DNA from: JANOZM01 sp031429355
GTDB lineage: Bacteria > Pseudomonadota > Gammaproteobacteria > Burkholderiales > Burkholderiaceae_E
Assembly (NCBI GenBank): GCA_031429355.1
Contig: JANOZM010000007.1
Location: forward strand, 124,001-188,000
Reading direction: 5' to 3'
DNA length: 64,000 nucleotides
Shown here: positions 19,401 to 26,900 of the stretch, in pieces
Layout: each line of letters starts with the position of its first letter
How positions within the stretch are numbered: the stretch's first letter is position 1
Notes under the pieces: generated by a model
The model's input: only the letters and a program-made list of their open reading frames with translations
What the model was told of the DNA's origin: nothing
Databases searched by the model: none
Translations under genes and position numbers: made by a program

Positions 19401-22400
19401 TGCCGTTATGAACATAACGAATGGCTCCGCTATTAATTTCCTGCTGGGTAAAGCTCGTAACAGTTAAGCCGGTCGCAATTCGTTCGAAGCGGCCCACAGT
19501 TGGTGCAACTACAATGTCAAAGCGTAGCTGGGTCGAAGAATTATCATCATCTGTCAATCGCAAAAGACTATTAGTAAGAATGATGTTTCCACCTTCGTTT
19601 ACGTTCCAATTACTACCAACAGTTAACACGGGAATGTCGTTCACCGAAACGACATTTAGTTGCTGAGTAACGATTGAACTGATCGCCGAACTTGACTCTA
19701 TCGAAAGCTCTATCGTACGAGTTACAGTTGAGGGTGAGTCTGAAGTGTTAGCGTAGGTAATCGATCGCAAGGCAACTTGGTAATCGAGTAAGGTGGCCCG
19801 TCCCGACAGTGTCAAAACACCGGTTACGCTATTAAAATTGCCAACAATATTTAATTGATCAGCGAAAACCAAGATGTCTTGACTTGCGTTGAACCCGCCT
19901 CGAATTGCAACCCGCGCGCGATCAATTTCGAGGCCACCTAAATCGGTTACTAAAAGATCAGGAACAATCGCAATTGCAGGCGAATTCTCCGTAAAGGTTT
20001 GCGATATGCCATTAACATTTAACTCTGGCCTAGAAACCAAAGTAATGTCGATATCACGAGCATTGTCAGTTACTGACAAGCCGCCATCAACAATCAGAAA
20101 AACAAATGAATCTCTAATTTGTAATTCACCCAACTGACGATAAATTACCTCACCTAGCTCGACCTGTCGCAATGTAAATTGACTAATTGCAACGCCCACA
20201 TCAGAGGTTAATTCGAATTGCCCAAAGGTGGGTAAGCTGCTAATTTTTACGGTTAAATTGTCGATTGTTGTGTCGACATCAGTTACATTAAAGAAAGCCG
20301 CCGTAAGCGTAACTGTTTGATCTTGCAACACAGTAATAGCTTGTGAATTTCCGACAATAGGCGCGTCATTCTCTGGGGTAACTCCAACGCGAGTAATTGC
20401 CGTTCCCTCGGAACCTGCGGCGCTAAAGAAGCTAACCAAGATATCGCGAACGGGTGTTGACGGATTATTGCTGCTGTTGGAGTAAGTCAAACTCGACAGA
20501 ACTGCTTGATACTGAAGCACCGTTGCAGGCCCAGAAATGAGTAAAATACCGGTTGCTGCTGTGTAGCTTGCTGTTAATCCAAACGCCGTGGTGACTGACA
20601 AAAAGTCATCATCTACGCTATGGTTAGTTTGAATGCGGACTGAAACCGAACTCAAGCTCGTAGTATCTGGATCAACTAACGCCAAGTTAGGAAGTAGTGC
20701 AACTGGTGCTGCGTTTTCTACATACGTGACCGTTCCGGCTGTGAAGTTTGCGGTTACTGTGTCGTTAACTGGCGTAATGACCAAATTGAAAATTTGCCCG
20801 CCAACCGGGCTGATCGAAACAGTACCGTCACTAAGTCTAAATTTAAACTGGTCAAAAGCTTGCTCATCGCCCAAATGAACATATCTCACTCGGCCTGCGA
20901 TTAGATCTGAATAAGTAAAACTAGAGTTAACAACTAAGGCGGTGGAATTTAACTCTAACCGTCCACGGACGGGCAATTGAGAAACGGTAAACACGAGGGA
21001 GCTATTTGAAGGCAAATCAACATCGACTGCATTAAGCATCGTTGTCGTTAAAACAATACTTGCCCCCTCAGCTAAAGTTGCTGTGAACGTACCGGTAATT
21101 TCAGGTGCATCGTTTACTGCAGTAATGTTCAAGGTGGAGCTTGCCCAAACCCCGTAACCCAATGAATCAGCTACCCGTACCTCGAATACTTTACTGGCCG
21201 TCGGTGCATCACTTGTACTACTAAACAAGACACCTCTTAATGCCGCTTGATAATTTGCAACAGAGGCCTCCCCACTTAATGTTAAGGTTCCGGTTGCTTG
21301 ATTCCATTGCCCTACAATACCGTTGGCGTAGTTATATACCAACTGATCGGCGCTTTGCAAAGTCGCTGAAGTAATTCGAACTTGCAAACCAGACAAAGTT
21401 GCATGATCCAAATCTGTAATGGTTGACGTTAGAAACGCGGCAATTCCAGGATTTTGTTCTGTATAACTTGTAATGCCGGATAGGATCACTGTCGCAGAAT
21501 CATTTACTGGAGTAACCGCCACCGTTCGCACCGTAGTGTGAACAGCACCAGCTGCCGTTGACAAAGTTAAAACAATTTGACGTGGTGTCGAAGAAGGGTT
21601 GTCTGAGGTTGAGTCAAACGTTATCGAGCTCAGTAGGGCAATTAGACCAGAGTTAGTTTGATTCCCAGAAAGCGAAATAATTCCGTTGGTAACTGAAGTT
21701 GTTGTTCCACCTACCGTATAGCTCAGCCTGTCGGTGCCTGTTTGAAAACCACCCTGAACTCGTACTTGTATATTATTTACTTGAGTGCCAGAATTGGAAA
21801 TAGTCGGGACACCAAAGACACTTGTTGCGGATCCATTCTCAACAAAAGCAATCGGGGATGCTCCATAACCGACAGTAACCACAGACGTTGTCGTAGGATA
21901 ATTAATAGTAACGGCCTCAATTGCCGAAGTATCAGTACCATCACTAACCCGCACACTAAACACATCATTTGCAAGAGTATTGAATGTGCGAACTAATACC
22001 ACTTGACCAGCATTGAGCTGAGCAGCAGTAAAGCTAGTAATCGCAGCGGTTAAATTGGTACCCAACGCAATTCTAGTGGTCAGTGGATTTGTCGTTACCG
22101 TAAATATGTAGCTAGCGGTAGCGGTACCATCAACGTCAGCAACGCCCAAATTAGCACTTGTTAAAGTGTAGTTACCTAAACTTGGGAAGCTTATGACTCG
22201 ATTGCCGGTAATTGTCGGTGGATCGTTAACAGCAGAAATTGCTATTACTCTTGAAGAAGTAACGCTCCAAAGACTGCCATCATTAACCCGCAAATCGAAC
22301 GTCTTAGACCCAAGCGGATTATCTGCGGCATTAATATACTGAATTGAGCGCAAAGCCGATTGATAAGTAGCAACCGAAGCCGAGCCAGACAGGGTAAGAA

Positions 22401-24912
22401 TTTTTGTAACATTATCAAACGAACCGGCAATTCCATTTTGATCAATGAAAACCAGTCGATCGTTTGGATCTAAACTTGCTGCACTTACGCGTAGCTCTAA
22501 TCCCGTTAAATTAGCGCTGTCAATATCGGTAAGCGTTGACAAATCAAACAACTGAGTCGTTGACGATTGTTCGGAATAGCCACTGGAGGTGCCCAACAGC
22601 GATCCAACTGGTGCATCATTTGTAGCAACAACCGCAAGCGTTTGTTGTAGGGATCCTAAAAGAGAGCCATCGAAAACTTCGTAGTCAATTTGACGATTTA
22701 AGGTAATAGGCGCATCGCTATTATTTACATAACTTACTGAACGAAGAACCGTTTGAAAATCCGCAATTGCAGCTCCAAGAATGGTATCGGTCGCGAGTAG
22801 CGTAAGTTTGCCTGTTGCCGAATTGAAGGCTCCAGAGATGCCAGGGGTTGCTGCAAAATTTAGTTGATCATTGCCGAGTTGGTAGTTTTGTGCAATCTCG
22901 ATTTCAACTCGAAAAATGCTTTGGCTCGAAGGCGCGAATATTTGAGCGGTACTTGCGATCAGAACTGGCACCGAATTTTCGGTAAATGTCGCAGCTGTAG
23001 GACCACCGATGCTAGGTGCAGATGGAAATTTCAATCCGTTTGAAATTTCCGAACTACTACCAAAACTATTCGTCACAACAGCGGTAAGAAATTTCCCATT
23101 TCCTAAAGTGGGCACTGCAATTGTGTTGCTCCAGTTCCCGGAGCCATTGGTCGACATGGAAAGTGATTGCAAAAATGTCTTTGCCTCACCAGAAACCGAA
23201 TCGGAAGAATACAAATCAATAGTGAAAACGGAATTAGCCCAACCGTTATAAGTCAAGCTGGCTTGAGGTACCCCAACGTTAAGGGACAGGCGTTGAATGA
23301 CTACGCTATTTTGCAGATTGTTTGCGCCTAAATCCACGTCTAATAGATCGTTGGCATTAGTGCCATCGCCGACACTTCCGGTTCTTGCCAGATCAATTCC
23401 GAGCCCAGCATTTTGAAAAATGCTATTTTGCGAGAAACGGAGTCTTGAGCCTGCATCTGACGTTGCCAGTATGCCGCTGGCCCCGTTTCCAGCAATAACA
23501 TTACTCGAGATGTTTAAACTTGAAACGCTATTGCTTAGTGAAATTCCATTTTGGCCGTTCCCGATTGCCGCCGTACCATCAGCACTCATACCAATTTTAT
23601 TGTTCTGAAGGGAAATTAGCTGCGAGTTAGCGCCACTAATGTCAATTCCGTTGTTCGAATTACCGGTAATGACATTATTTCTAACCGCGCCATTGCCACT
23701 ATTGACAATAGAAATCCCGTTGCCATTTCCAGCTACCGAACTTCCATCATTTGTAAGGCCAATGTAATTACCAAACACCTCGACAAAATCACTCAGCCGA
23801 ATCAAAATTGCGCCATCCGCAAAATTGACAATAGCAAGGTTACTAACTTGAACTTGTCCCAGAGCGGTTGCAACAACGCCGTCAAACAACAGGCCGACAC
23901 CGTTAGTTAGTTTTTCGCCTGACAATGTAACGATTGGTGAACCGGAAAATGTAGGTTGACTTGAACCATCAATTGAAACTGTACTAGTAATTACAGGTAG
24001 CGTGGTTAGCGGGGCAATTGTTGTTTGATCGGCTAGTAGATTGAATTCAATCTTATGAGTGCCAGTCTTTGCGTTTGCATCTAAAATCGCTTGACGTAAG
24101 GAACCGCCACCCGAATCCGCGTTCGAGTTAACCACAAAGACATTTAGAGCGCCCACATTTGCGGTAGTTTGCATTTGAGCAACGACCACTTCACCACGTT
24201 GATATTCTAGATTCCAATTAAGTGCTTTATTTACAGCTGACGTACCAGTTGCATCAACGCTAGCAGCTACTTCTAAACCACTTAGCCGCGCCAGTTGATT
24301 CACGAAATTTTTACCCTCGTCGGTGGCAGCGACATCACACCCATATAACAGTAAATCGGCACCCGTCGTTGAGTATTGCTGAATACGTTCAAGACTGGAT
24401 TGATAACTGTTTAAATTGGCTGAGTTCACCAGCTGATTACCCAATAACAAACCGCCATCTTGTCCATGAGAAAAAACGACAATACTGCTAAATTGCAATT
24501 GATTAGTTTCGAGGTGCATGGCTAGTTTTGCAAATGCGTCGTCAGTTTCGCCAACCGTTACAACGTTAATTTCGAAATTCGGATTTGCTGCTCGAAAGTC
24601 TGAAAGTAGTTGAGCCTGATCGTTCACCCTGCTATCAATAACTACAACCATGTTTTTCTTGATAATCGGTGATTGACTTGTGTCCACTCCAGCAACCGAT
24701 TGCCGTAACCGAACAACCGAGTTCGGAGTCTCAGTAAAACCTTGGCCAGCGCCAACTGCGGCGCTAATAGGGTCGTCAGCGGAATAAAGGATACGCTCCT
24801 CAATTTCTTCGAAACGCATTCTTTTAGACGCGATTGAAGGCTTCGGATCGTGAATTACAAAGAAATTCATCACGCGATTAAAGCGTTTTTTAATTCTATT
24901 GAGTGGTTTCAT
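13429..24912 (-). CDS. Giant DUF4347/cadherin-like repeat surface protein (3827 residues), presumed cargo of the adjacent export genes
   Basis: No Sec-type signal peptide. Residues 1-50 are basic and end in FEEIEERILYSADDP, a variant of the LEPR-XLL motif found at the N-terminus of large repeat proteins. A DUF4347 domain spans about 88-245, with His149 in VVFSHGQDGG and Cys192 in LLLYGCDVA. A right-handed beta-helix-like region follows (about 260-540; GGGSLRQAILDAN, then NGI/GNG repeats). About 23 Ig/cadherin-like modules cover residues 639-3525. A Ser/Thr/Gly-rich linker of about 200 residues comes next, then a hydrophobic segment (about 3765-3793, LWWITRAGG) and WQNFDPLPIL, and last an acidic tail. 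There are no RTX nonapeptides and no LPXTG. A strong GGAGG site lies 9 bases before the ATG, which overlaps the SecA-like stop by ATGA. A large adhesin or surface matrix protein is likely; it could instead be an enzyme scaffold. Confidence 0.9.
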   Translation of the reverse strand: MKPLNRIKKRFNRVMNFFVIHDPKPSIASKRMRFEEIEERILYSADDPISAAVGAGQGFTETPNSVVRLRQSVAGVDTSQSPIIKKNMVVVIDSRVNDQAQLLSDFRAANPNFEINVVTVGETDDAFAKLAMHLETNQLQFSSIVVFSHGQDGGLLLGNQLVNSANLNSYQSSLERIQQYSTTGADLLLYGCDVAATDEGKNFVNQLARLSGLEVAASVDATGTSAVNKALNWNLEYQRGEVVVAQMQTTANVGALNVFVVNSNADSGGGSLRQAILDANAKTGTHKIEFNLLADQTTIAPLTTLPVITSTVSIDGSSQPTFSGSPIVTLSGEKLTNGVGLLFDGVVATALGQVQVSNLAIVNFADGAILIRLSDFVEVFGNYIGLTNDGSSVAGNGNGISIVNSGNGAVRNNVITGNSNNGIDISGANSQLISLQNNKIGMSADGTAAIGNGQNGISLSNSVSSLNISSNVIAGNGASGILATSDAGSRLRFSQNSIFQNAGLGIDLARTGSVGDGTNANDLLDVDLGANNLQNSVVIQRLSLNVGVPQASLTYNGWANSVFTIDLYSSDSVSGEAKTFLQSLSMSTNGSGNWSNTIAVPTLGNGKFLTAVVTNSFGSSSEISNGLKFPSAPSIGGPTAATFTENSVPVLIASTAQIFAPSSQSIFRVEIEIAQNYQLGNDQLNFAATPGISGAFNSATGKLTLLATDTILGAAIADFQTVLRSVSYVNNSDAPITLNRQIDYEVFDGSLLGSLQQTLAVVATNDAPVGSLLGTSSGYSEQSSTTQLFDLSTLTDIDSANLTGLELRVSAASLDPNDRLVFIDQNGIAGSFDNVTKILTLSGSASVATYQSALRSIQYINAADNPLGSKTFDLRVNDGSLWSVTSSRVIAISAVNDPPTITGNRVISFPSLGNYTLTSANLGVADVDGTATASYIFTVTTNPLTTRIALGTNLTAAITSFTAAQLNAGQVVLVRTFNTLANDVFSVRVSDGTDTSAIEAVTINYPTTTSVVTVGYGASPIAFVENGSATSVFGVPTISNSGTQVNNIQVRVQGGFQTGTDRLSYTVGGTTTSVTNGIISLSGNQTNSGLIALLSSITFDSTSDNPSSTPRQIVLTLSTAAGAVHTTVRTVAVTPVNDSATVILSGITSYTEQNPGIAAFLTSTITDLDHATLSGLQVRITSATLQSADQLVYNYANGIVGQWNQATGTLTLSGEASVANYQAALRGVLFSSTSDAPTASKVFEVRVADSLGYGVWASSTLNITAVNDAPEITGTFTATLAEGASIVLTTTMLNAVDVDLPSNSSLVFTVSQLPVRGRLELNSTALVVNSSFTYSDLIAGRVRYVHLGDEQAFDQFKFRLSDGTVSISPVGGQIFNLVITPVNDTVTANFTAGTVTYVENAAPVALLPNLALVDPDTTSLSSVSVRIQTNHSVDDDFLSVTTAFGLTASYTAATGILLISGPATVLQYQAVLSSLTYSNSSNNPSTPVRDILVSFFSAAGSEGTAITRVGVTPENDAPIVGNSQAITVLQDQTVTLTAAFFNVTDVDTTIDNLTVKISSLPTFGQFELTSDVGVAISQFTLRQVELGEVIYRQLGELQIRDSFVFLIVDGGLSVTDNARDIDITLVSRPELNVNGISQTFTENSPAIAIVPDLLVTDLGGLEIDRARVAIRGGFNASQDILVFADQLNIVGNFNSVTGVLTLSGRATLLDYQVALRSITYANTSDSPSTVTRTIELSIESSSAISSIVTQQLNVVSVNDIPVLTVGSNWNVNEGGNIILTNSLLRLTDDDNSSTQLRFDIVVAPTVGRFERIATGLTVTSFTQQEINSGAIRYVHNGNEFATTDQFSFRYTDSVIPLSVNNNVTIAIALSDDRAVVTLGGTVSTFVEQASLISPFNTSTVIDPDTGNLLGARISVSLATRDIYDYFSFTTQNGITGTFDAGTRTLTLLGSSSVANYQAAIRSIVYRNFGDDPGTSKVFEVAVSDVALGSYGAVATRSIVVTPVNDAPVLVGGGSRNLDEGSSFTLTTAMLSVSDVDNALSSLVFEVSKLPSNGSRVVFNDAPNTAISQFTLAQLSAGTVSYRHSGNEAPSDNFEIRARDSQSSSSPVIFSITINPIDDPTIISVSPATSYLEAAVPVSLYPDFTITDADNGQLSSATIRSVGSWISGADRLQFTAVAGIAVTYNSAAGDLDLTGLADLSAYQQVLRSIRYDNISSDPESGLRSFNLSVLRSTLVVGSLAQTVSVIAVNNAPTITLTPNKFLIVEDEVVQFSGTLGALVSDPDLRGNNLIVTLTASRGQVSLLQNTGLLFFGIGDGSPATSFTFSGSLFDLNAALATLRFHSPENQSGSAFVDLLVRDNGEGGLGGPAGTLVRFEFTISAVNDTPEVVVNRGLVVTESGQGVIDLTKLSIIDVEQPTSALNIRVDTSPAGGRLEFIDAVGVSISTFTMQDVIGGRLRYVHAGAQSNADFFEFSVSDGIEWSPKQRFVIAISGINDAPYFVSIPSQPISILEDINLSFSGTNAIVIADPDAGASVVRVAFQALNGNLTLGDSSGLVLLNGTGLRDSYLHIEGSIASINQALLTLTFRGNTNFSGAASVAINVDDNGNNGSGGPLQVSQTISFNISPVDDVPILLSSAPLTTIEGGRVALSLSNLSIQDVDTNIGTIVFVISAGGEPTQGAIVNGAGIVLRSFSYLQLLSGDVYYLHDGGNSTDDFFLIQARDSTSLTQSVRFDVAITPQNDAPIVSDSNSLILRIAEQEISAPIFNNLIIRDDDSSVISGATVQILDNYQIGADEIIASSDPTISISWDRLNGTLRLSGNSSLSNYETVLRSVRFVNNSDAPSGAVRLLMLRVFDSGGASANLGSTIAVDSVNDAPVIVRGSQVLQTNEDVSLTLTTVGGTAFRVVDPDLATALVTVSLRVENGRITLPTPGSLIVENGSFINSTEVRFTGLQSDVNAAIDGLIFNATPDFSGTARIFLSVTDLPQVGAALAVVTQEVIEIEVVAVEDKIIVVNGSGTFESVEGGPSQLLIPNIELVNNDNAIFNSVTVSLVGINRGGDTLSVETSAGLVVNWNSATYVLTISGSGAASDYQSVLRSLRYTNNSTSDINHSAAFDLAFTTNIGVTNHRIGSLNFVAINSAPTLVSNLNTNFIEGQSGVLPWLDATVRDLDTAGLSSLVVRFTEGYQLGADQLSFTSVQGIATIWDEAKGELRASGSATLASYQNWLRSISFSNNSDLPSTTTRRFEISLNDGQGGITNRMFAISVASVNDAPSVSLVQSLLLQEDSRITLNDRQMLGLQIADPDAASTRMVLQIQVDQGTLVNTGIDSSVTVTASTLGQSLRLEGTIEVLRASLGKIEFLAAKDQIAPARITVTLNDSFVSSGAITSTLTFLPVNDAPTAQIATTPLGWSIGTPSAGLAADLDLNDIDSTLMSSAKVSISQNFQFGDQLQLSNVNGLQTSWDSILGVLTITGSASVEQYETLLKSATFTTSSTSLLERTITFSVVDSGSAKIDFSRALTVSVKQADNTGNGTTLTSTTPGSPTASKPPNTDSSTVGSVSNTPVITTSPISVTLEAPSITSTSGALSAGSATPLSQTSNTTSSGTNSSVGNGSSTGNDAARSGGAQRGAAGQLLNNTGVSTENISDELASGRRAGLSSNGNTSNLTLSSANLNTSDSGFVLRIKQTDSSYGDASSDVRSLRTDVRADREASGVDGFKVQTGTSGASNSTANTSRYDEQLLLRTETDVVINVSKADELRVDVLSLPVQGGSVVMSAVVLWWITRAGGLLTALLATLPTWQNFDPLPILEATDGRDSDDESEQDEEDEVFAQ
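14335..22998 (-). repeat. About 23 tandem Ig/cadherin-like modules of three classes in the giant protein
   Basis: By eye the repeat region divides into about 12 A modules (about 130 residues; pattern FTENS, GADxL, TGxLTLSG, YQxxLRSxxYxNxSDxP), about 7 B modules (about 112 residues; CSPG/cadherin-like: EGxxxxLT, DVD, FTxxQLxxGxVxYxHxG, DxFxFxxxDG) and about 4 C modules (DPD, GxxxxxNAALxxLxF, SGxAxxxxxVxDNG). Most end in a VNDAP linker. The order is A A B A A B A B A B A B A C B C B A C A A C A. The copies are well diverged at DNA level, so this is old duplication and not a recent tandem array. Confidence 0.8.
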
Positions 24913-26897
24913 TCTGAACGACCTCCAAAAGACATTTGTCTCTCAAACTGCAAATCTTGTTGTACTAATTGAGCCCGGTGTTGCCGATGTTTTCGCGACT
25001 CATAGAAGCGCAAAAGTCGATGCCAGTATTCGCCGTAACTTTGGTAAGTCAGGCGAACCACGGTTGCTAACATTCCGTCATTCGCATAACGCACCAACAG
25101 CCCTGTATCTAACGAAAGAAAAGTTATAACGCTTCCCGGATCACCTTGGCGTCCAGAGCGTCCTGCCAATTGCCGATCAATTCGCTTAGAACTATTGGCT
25201 TGCGTTGAGATAACGTGCAAACCACCTGCTTCGCGAACCGACTGGGCCAGCTTAATGTCCGTGCCACGTCCAGCCATGTTGGTGGCAACCGTAATCATTC
25301 CTCGCTGACCCGCTTGCGCAACAAGTTGCGCTTCGGTCTTGCTCTCGGACGCATTGAGAAGTTGTATTGACTGGGCTGGATAATCCGGTAATTTAGTTTT
25401 TAAAAACTGATGTAGTAAAAACGATTGCTCCACAGAGTCAGTTCCCACCAAAACCGCTCGGCCTTTTTTTAGCTCGAAGATCACATTTCTAACAATCGCT
25501 TCGAACTGTAAATTTGTAGTTGAAAATACCCGAGCGCCCAGTGATTTTCTTTTGATGGGTAATCGTGGATCAACCTTATGAATAAACAATCGGTACAGCT
25601 TATGCAACTCACTTTTCGCCTCGCATAAGGTGGCGCTAGTACCGGACAAATGCAAGTACCGAGGGAAAAAACGTTGAAATGTTAACTGCGCAGAAGTCCC
25701 TTGGTCGGAACTTGGTTCAAGCAACTCTTTAATCTCAACTAACTGATGTAAACCATTAGACCAACGCCGACCTTCTGCAATGCGGCCTGTGTTTTGATCA
25801 ATAATGGCGACTTCGTTTTCGAGCACCACGTAATCTGAGTCGCGCTGCATCACATACAAGCCCGTCAGTGCTTGCTTGATTAAATCTTCTCGAAAATCCT
25901 GACTTGCCTTCCATACACCCAAATACTCCTGCGCTCGGCTGGAGGCTAATACTTGCCCTACTTTGGTTAGGCGGACAATGCGACGCTTAACATCCAGAGT
26001 AAAGTCGTGACCTACAACAAAAGTTTTTGCTAATGCGAAACACAATCTAAGGTTGTGAACAAAATCTGGATCATGGCGTAAGCTAGCAATCACAAAGGGC
26101 GTCCTGGCCTCATCCAGCAGCACGCTATCGGCTTCATCAACAATTGCAAAACACAAACCTCGCATTACGCGGGGAAGACCTTTTCGATGATCAAGTTGAT
26201 CATTTAGGTAATCGAAAATTAACTCTGATGCGGTGGCATAAACAATATCATTACGGTATATCTGGGCTCGCACAGTTCGGTCGAGCTTTTGCTCAAGTAC
26301 TCCGGTCGAAATACCAAGCAATTTTACGACCTCATCAAACTCAAGTGCATCGCGCCCCGCAAGGTACGCATTGGCACTGACCAAATGCACCGGTGCCCCC
26401 GCTAATGCAGCACAACTTGCCGCAAGAAATACCGCAATTGTTTTACCCTCGCCAGTAGCCATTTCGACAAGCCGAGCGTCTAGCATAGCTAACGCAGCTT
26501 CAATTTGCTGAGGGTAAGGACTACGATTTATTTTGGCTTCAAGTGCATTGCAAACAAATGCCATTAAGCGGAGCCTACAGTCGCTTTGTAGTCCCTGCTT
26601 TCGCATTTGCAAACGTAATTTTTGCAGTTCGGAAAAAAACTCCGCGTTGTCAATTTTCGGAATTTCTGAACGGAACTTTAAGACGCTTTGAACCGAACTT
26701 GTATACCGACGGGAGCGTAATTTTTTAAGCCCCTCCACTTGGCGATCACACCAATCGGAAATTTGATTCCAACTAGACCGCTCTCGATTCTTGTTTTCTG
26801 GATAAACCCCAAGTACTGGCCCAGGTGCAGGAAACAGTTGAGCTGACAGTCGCTTAGCACTGAATTTAAATTGAGTGTTGACGTCAGCAGGATTCAT
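24909..26897 (-). CDS. SecA-like ATPase, shortened, dedicated to the giant-protein locus
   Basis: 662 residues against about 900 for housekeeping SecA. The motor is present: Walker A ATGEGKT (147-153), LVSANAYLAGRD, the DEAD box at 254-257 (IVDEADSVLLDEARTPF), a preprotein-binding-like insert, and the second motor domain with LSGTSATL, VATNMAGRGTDIKLA and RIDRQLAGRSGRQGDPGS. The protein stops soon after this, so most of the helical scaffold/wing region and the C-terminal zinc tail are missing, and residues 1-60 do not resemble SecA. The gene is fourth from the end of the operon and overlaps the giant-protein start by ATGA. It is best read as a motor specialised for that cargo. Whether it works with SecYEG or with the adjacent membrane proteins is unknown. 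Confidence 0.9.
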   Translation of the reverse strand: MNPADVNTQFKFSAKRLSAQLFPAPGPVLGVYPENKNRERSSWNQISDWCDRQVEGLKKLRSRRYTSSVQSVLKFRSEIPKIDNAEFFSELQKLRLQMRKQGLQSDCRLRLMAFVCNALEAKINRSPYPQQIEAALAMLDARLVEMATGEGKTIAVFLAASCAALAGAPVHLVSANAYLAGRDALEFDEVVKLLGISTGVLEQKLDRTVRAQIYRNDIVYATASELIFDYLNDQLDHRKGLPRVMRGLCFAIVDEADSVLLDEARTPFVIASLRHDPDFVHNLRLCFALAKTFVVGHDFTLDVKRRIVRLTKVGQVLASSRAQEYLGVWKASQDFREDLIKQALTGLYVMQRDSDYVVLENEVAIIDQNTGRIAEGRRWSNGLHQLVEIKELLEPSSDQGTSAQLTFQRFFPRYLHLSGTSATLCEAKSELHKLYRLFIHKVDPRLPIKRKSLGARVFSTTNLQFEAIVRNVIFELKKGRAVLVGTDSVEQSFLLHQFLKTKLPDYPAQSIQLLNASESKTEAQLVAQAGQRGMITVATNMAGRGTDIKLAQSVREAGGLHVISTQANSSKRIDRQLAGRSGRQGDPGSVITFLSLDTGLLVRYANDGMLATVVRLTYQSYGEYWHRLLRFYESRKHRQHRAQLVQQDLQFERQMSFGGRSE
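24922..24926 (-). promoter_or_regulatory. Strong ribosome-binding site for the giant repeat protein
   Basis: GGAGG on the minus strand lies 9 bases before the ATG at 24912, within the last codons of the SecA-like gene. It fixes the start of the giant protein. With the ATGA overlap it suggests coupled but also efficient independent initiation. Confidence 0.85.
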
Positions 26898-26900
26898 TTT

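Noticed and set aside
13429..24912. Reading the giant protein as a classical type I (RTX) adhesin
   Set aside because: No GGxGxD nonapeptide repeats, no C-terminal type I signal and no ABC transporter gene nearby.
24909..26897. Housekeeping secA
   Set aside because: Too short, lacks the scaffold and zinc tail, and is embedded in the exporter operon; a full SecA is expected elsewhere.
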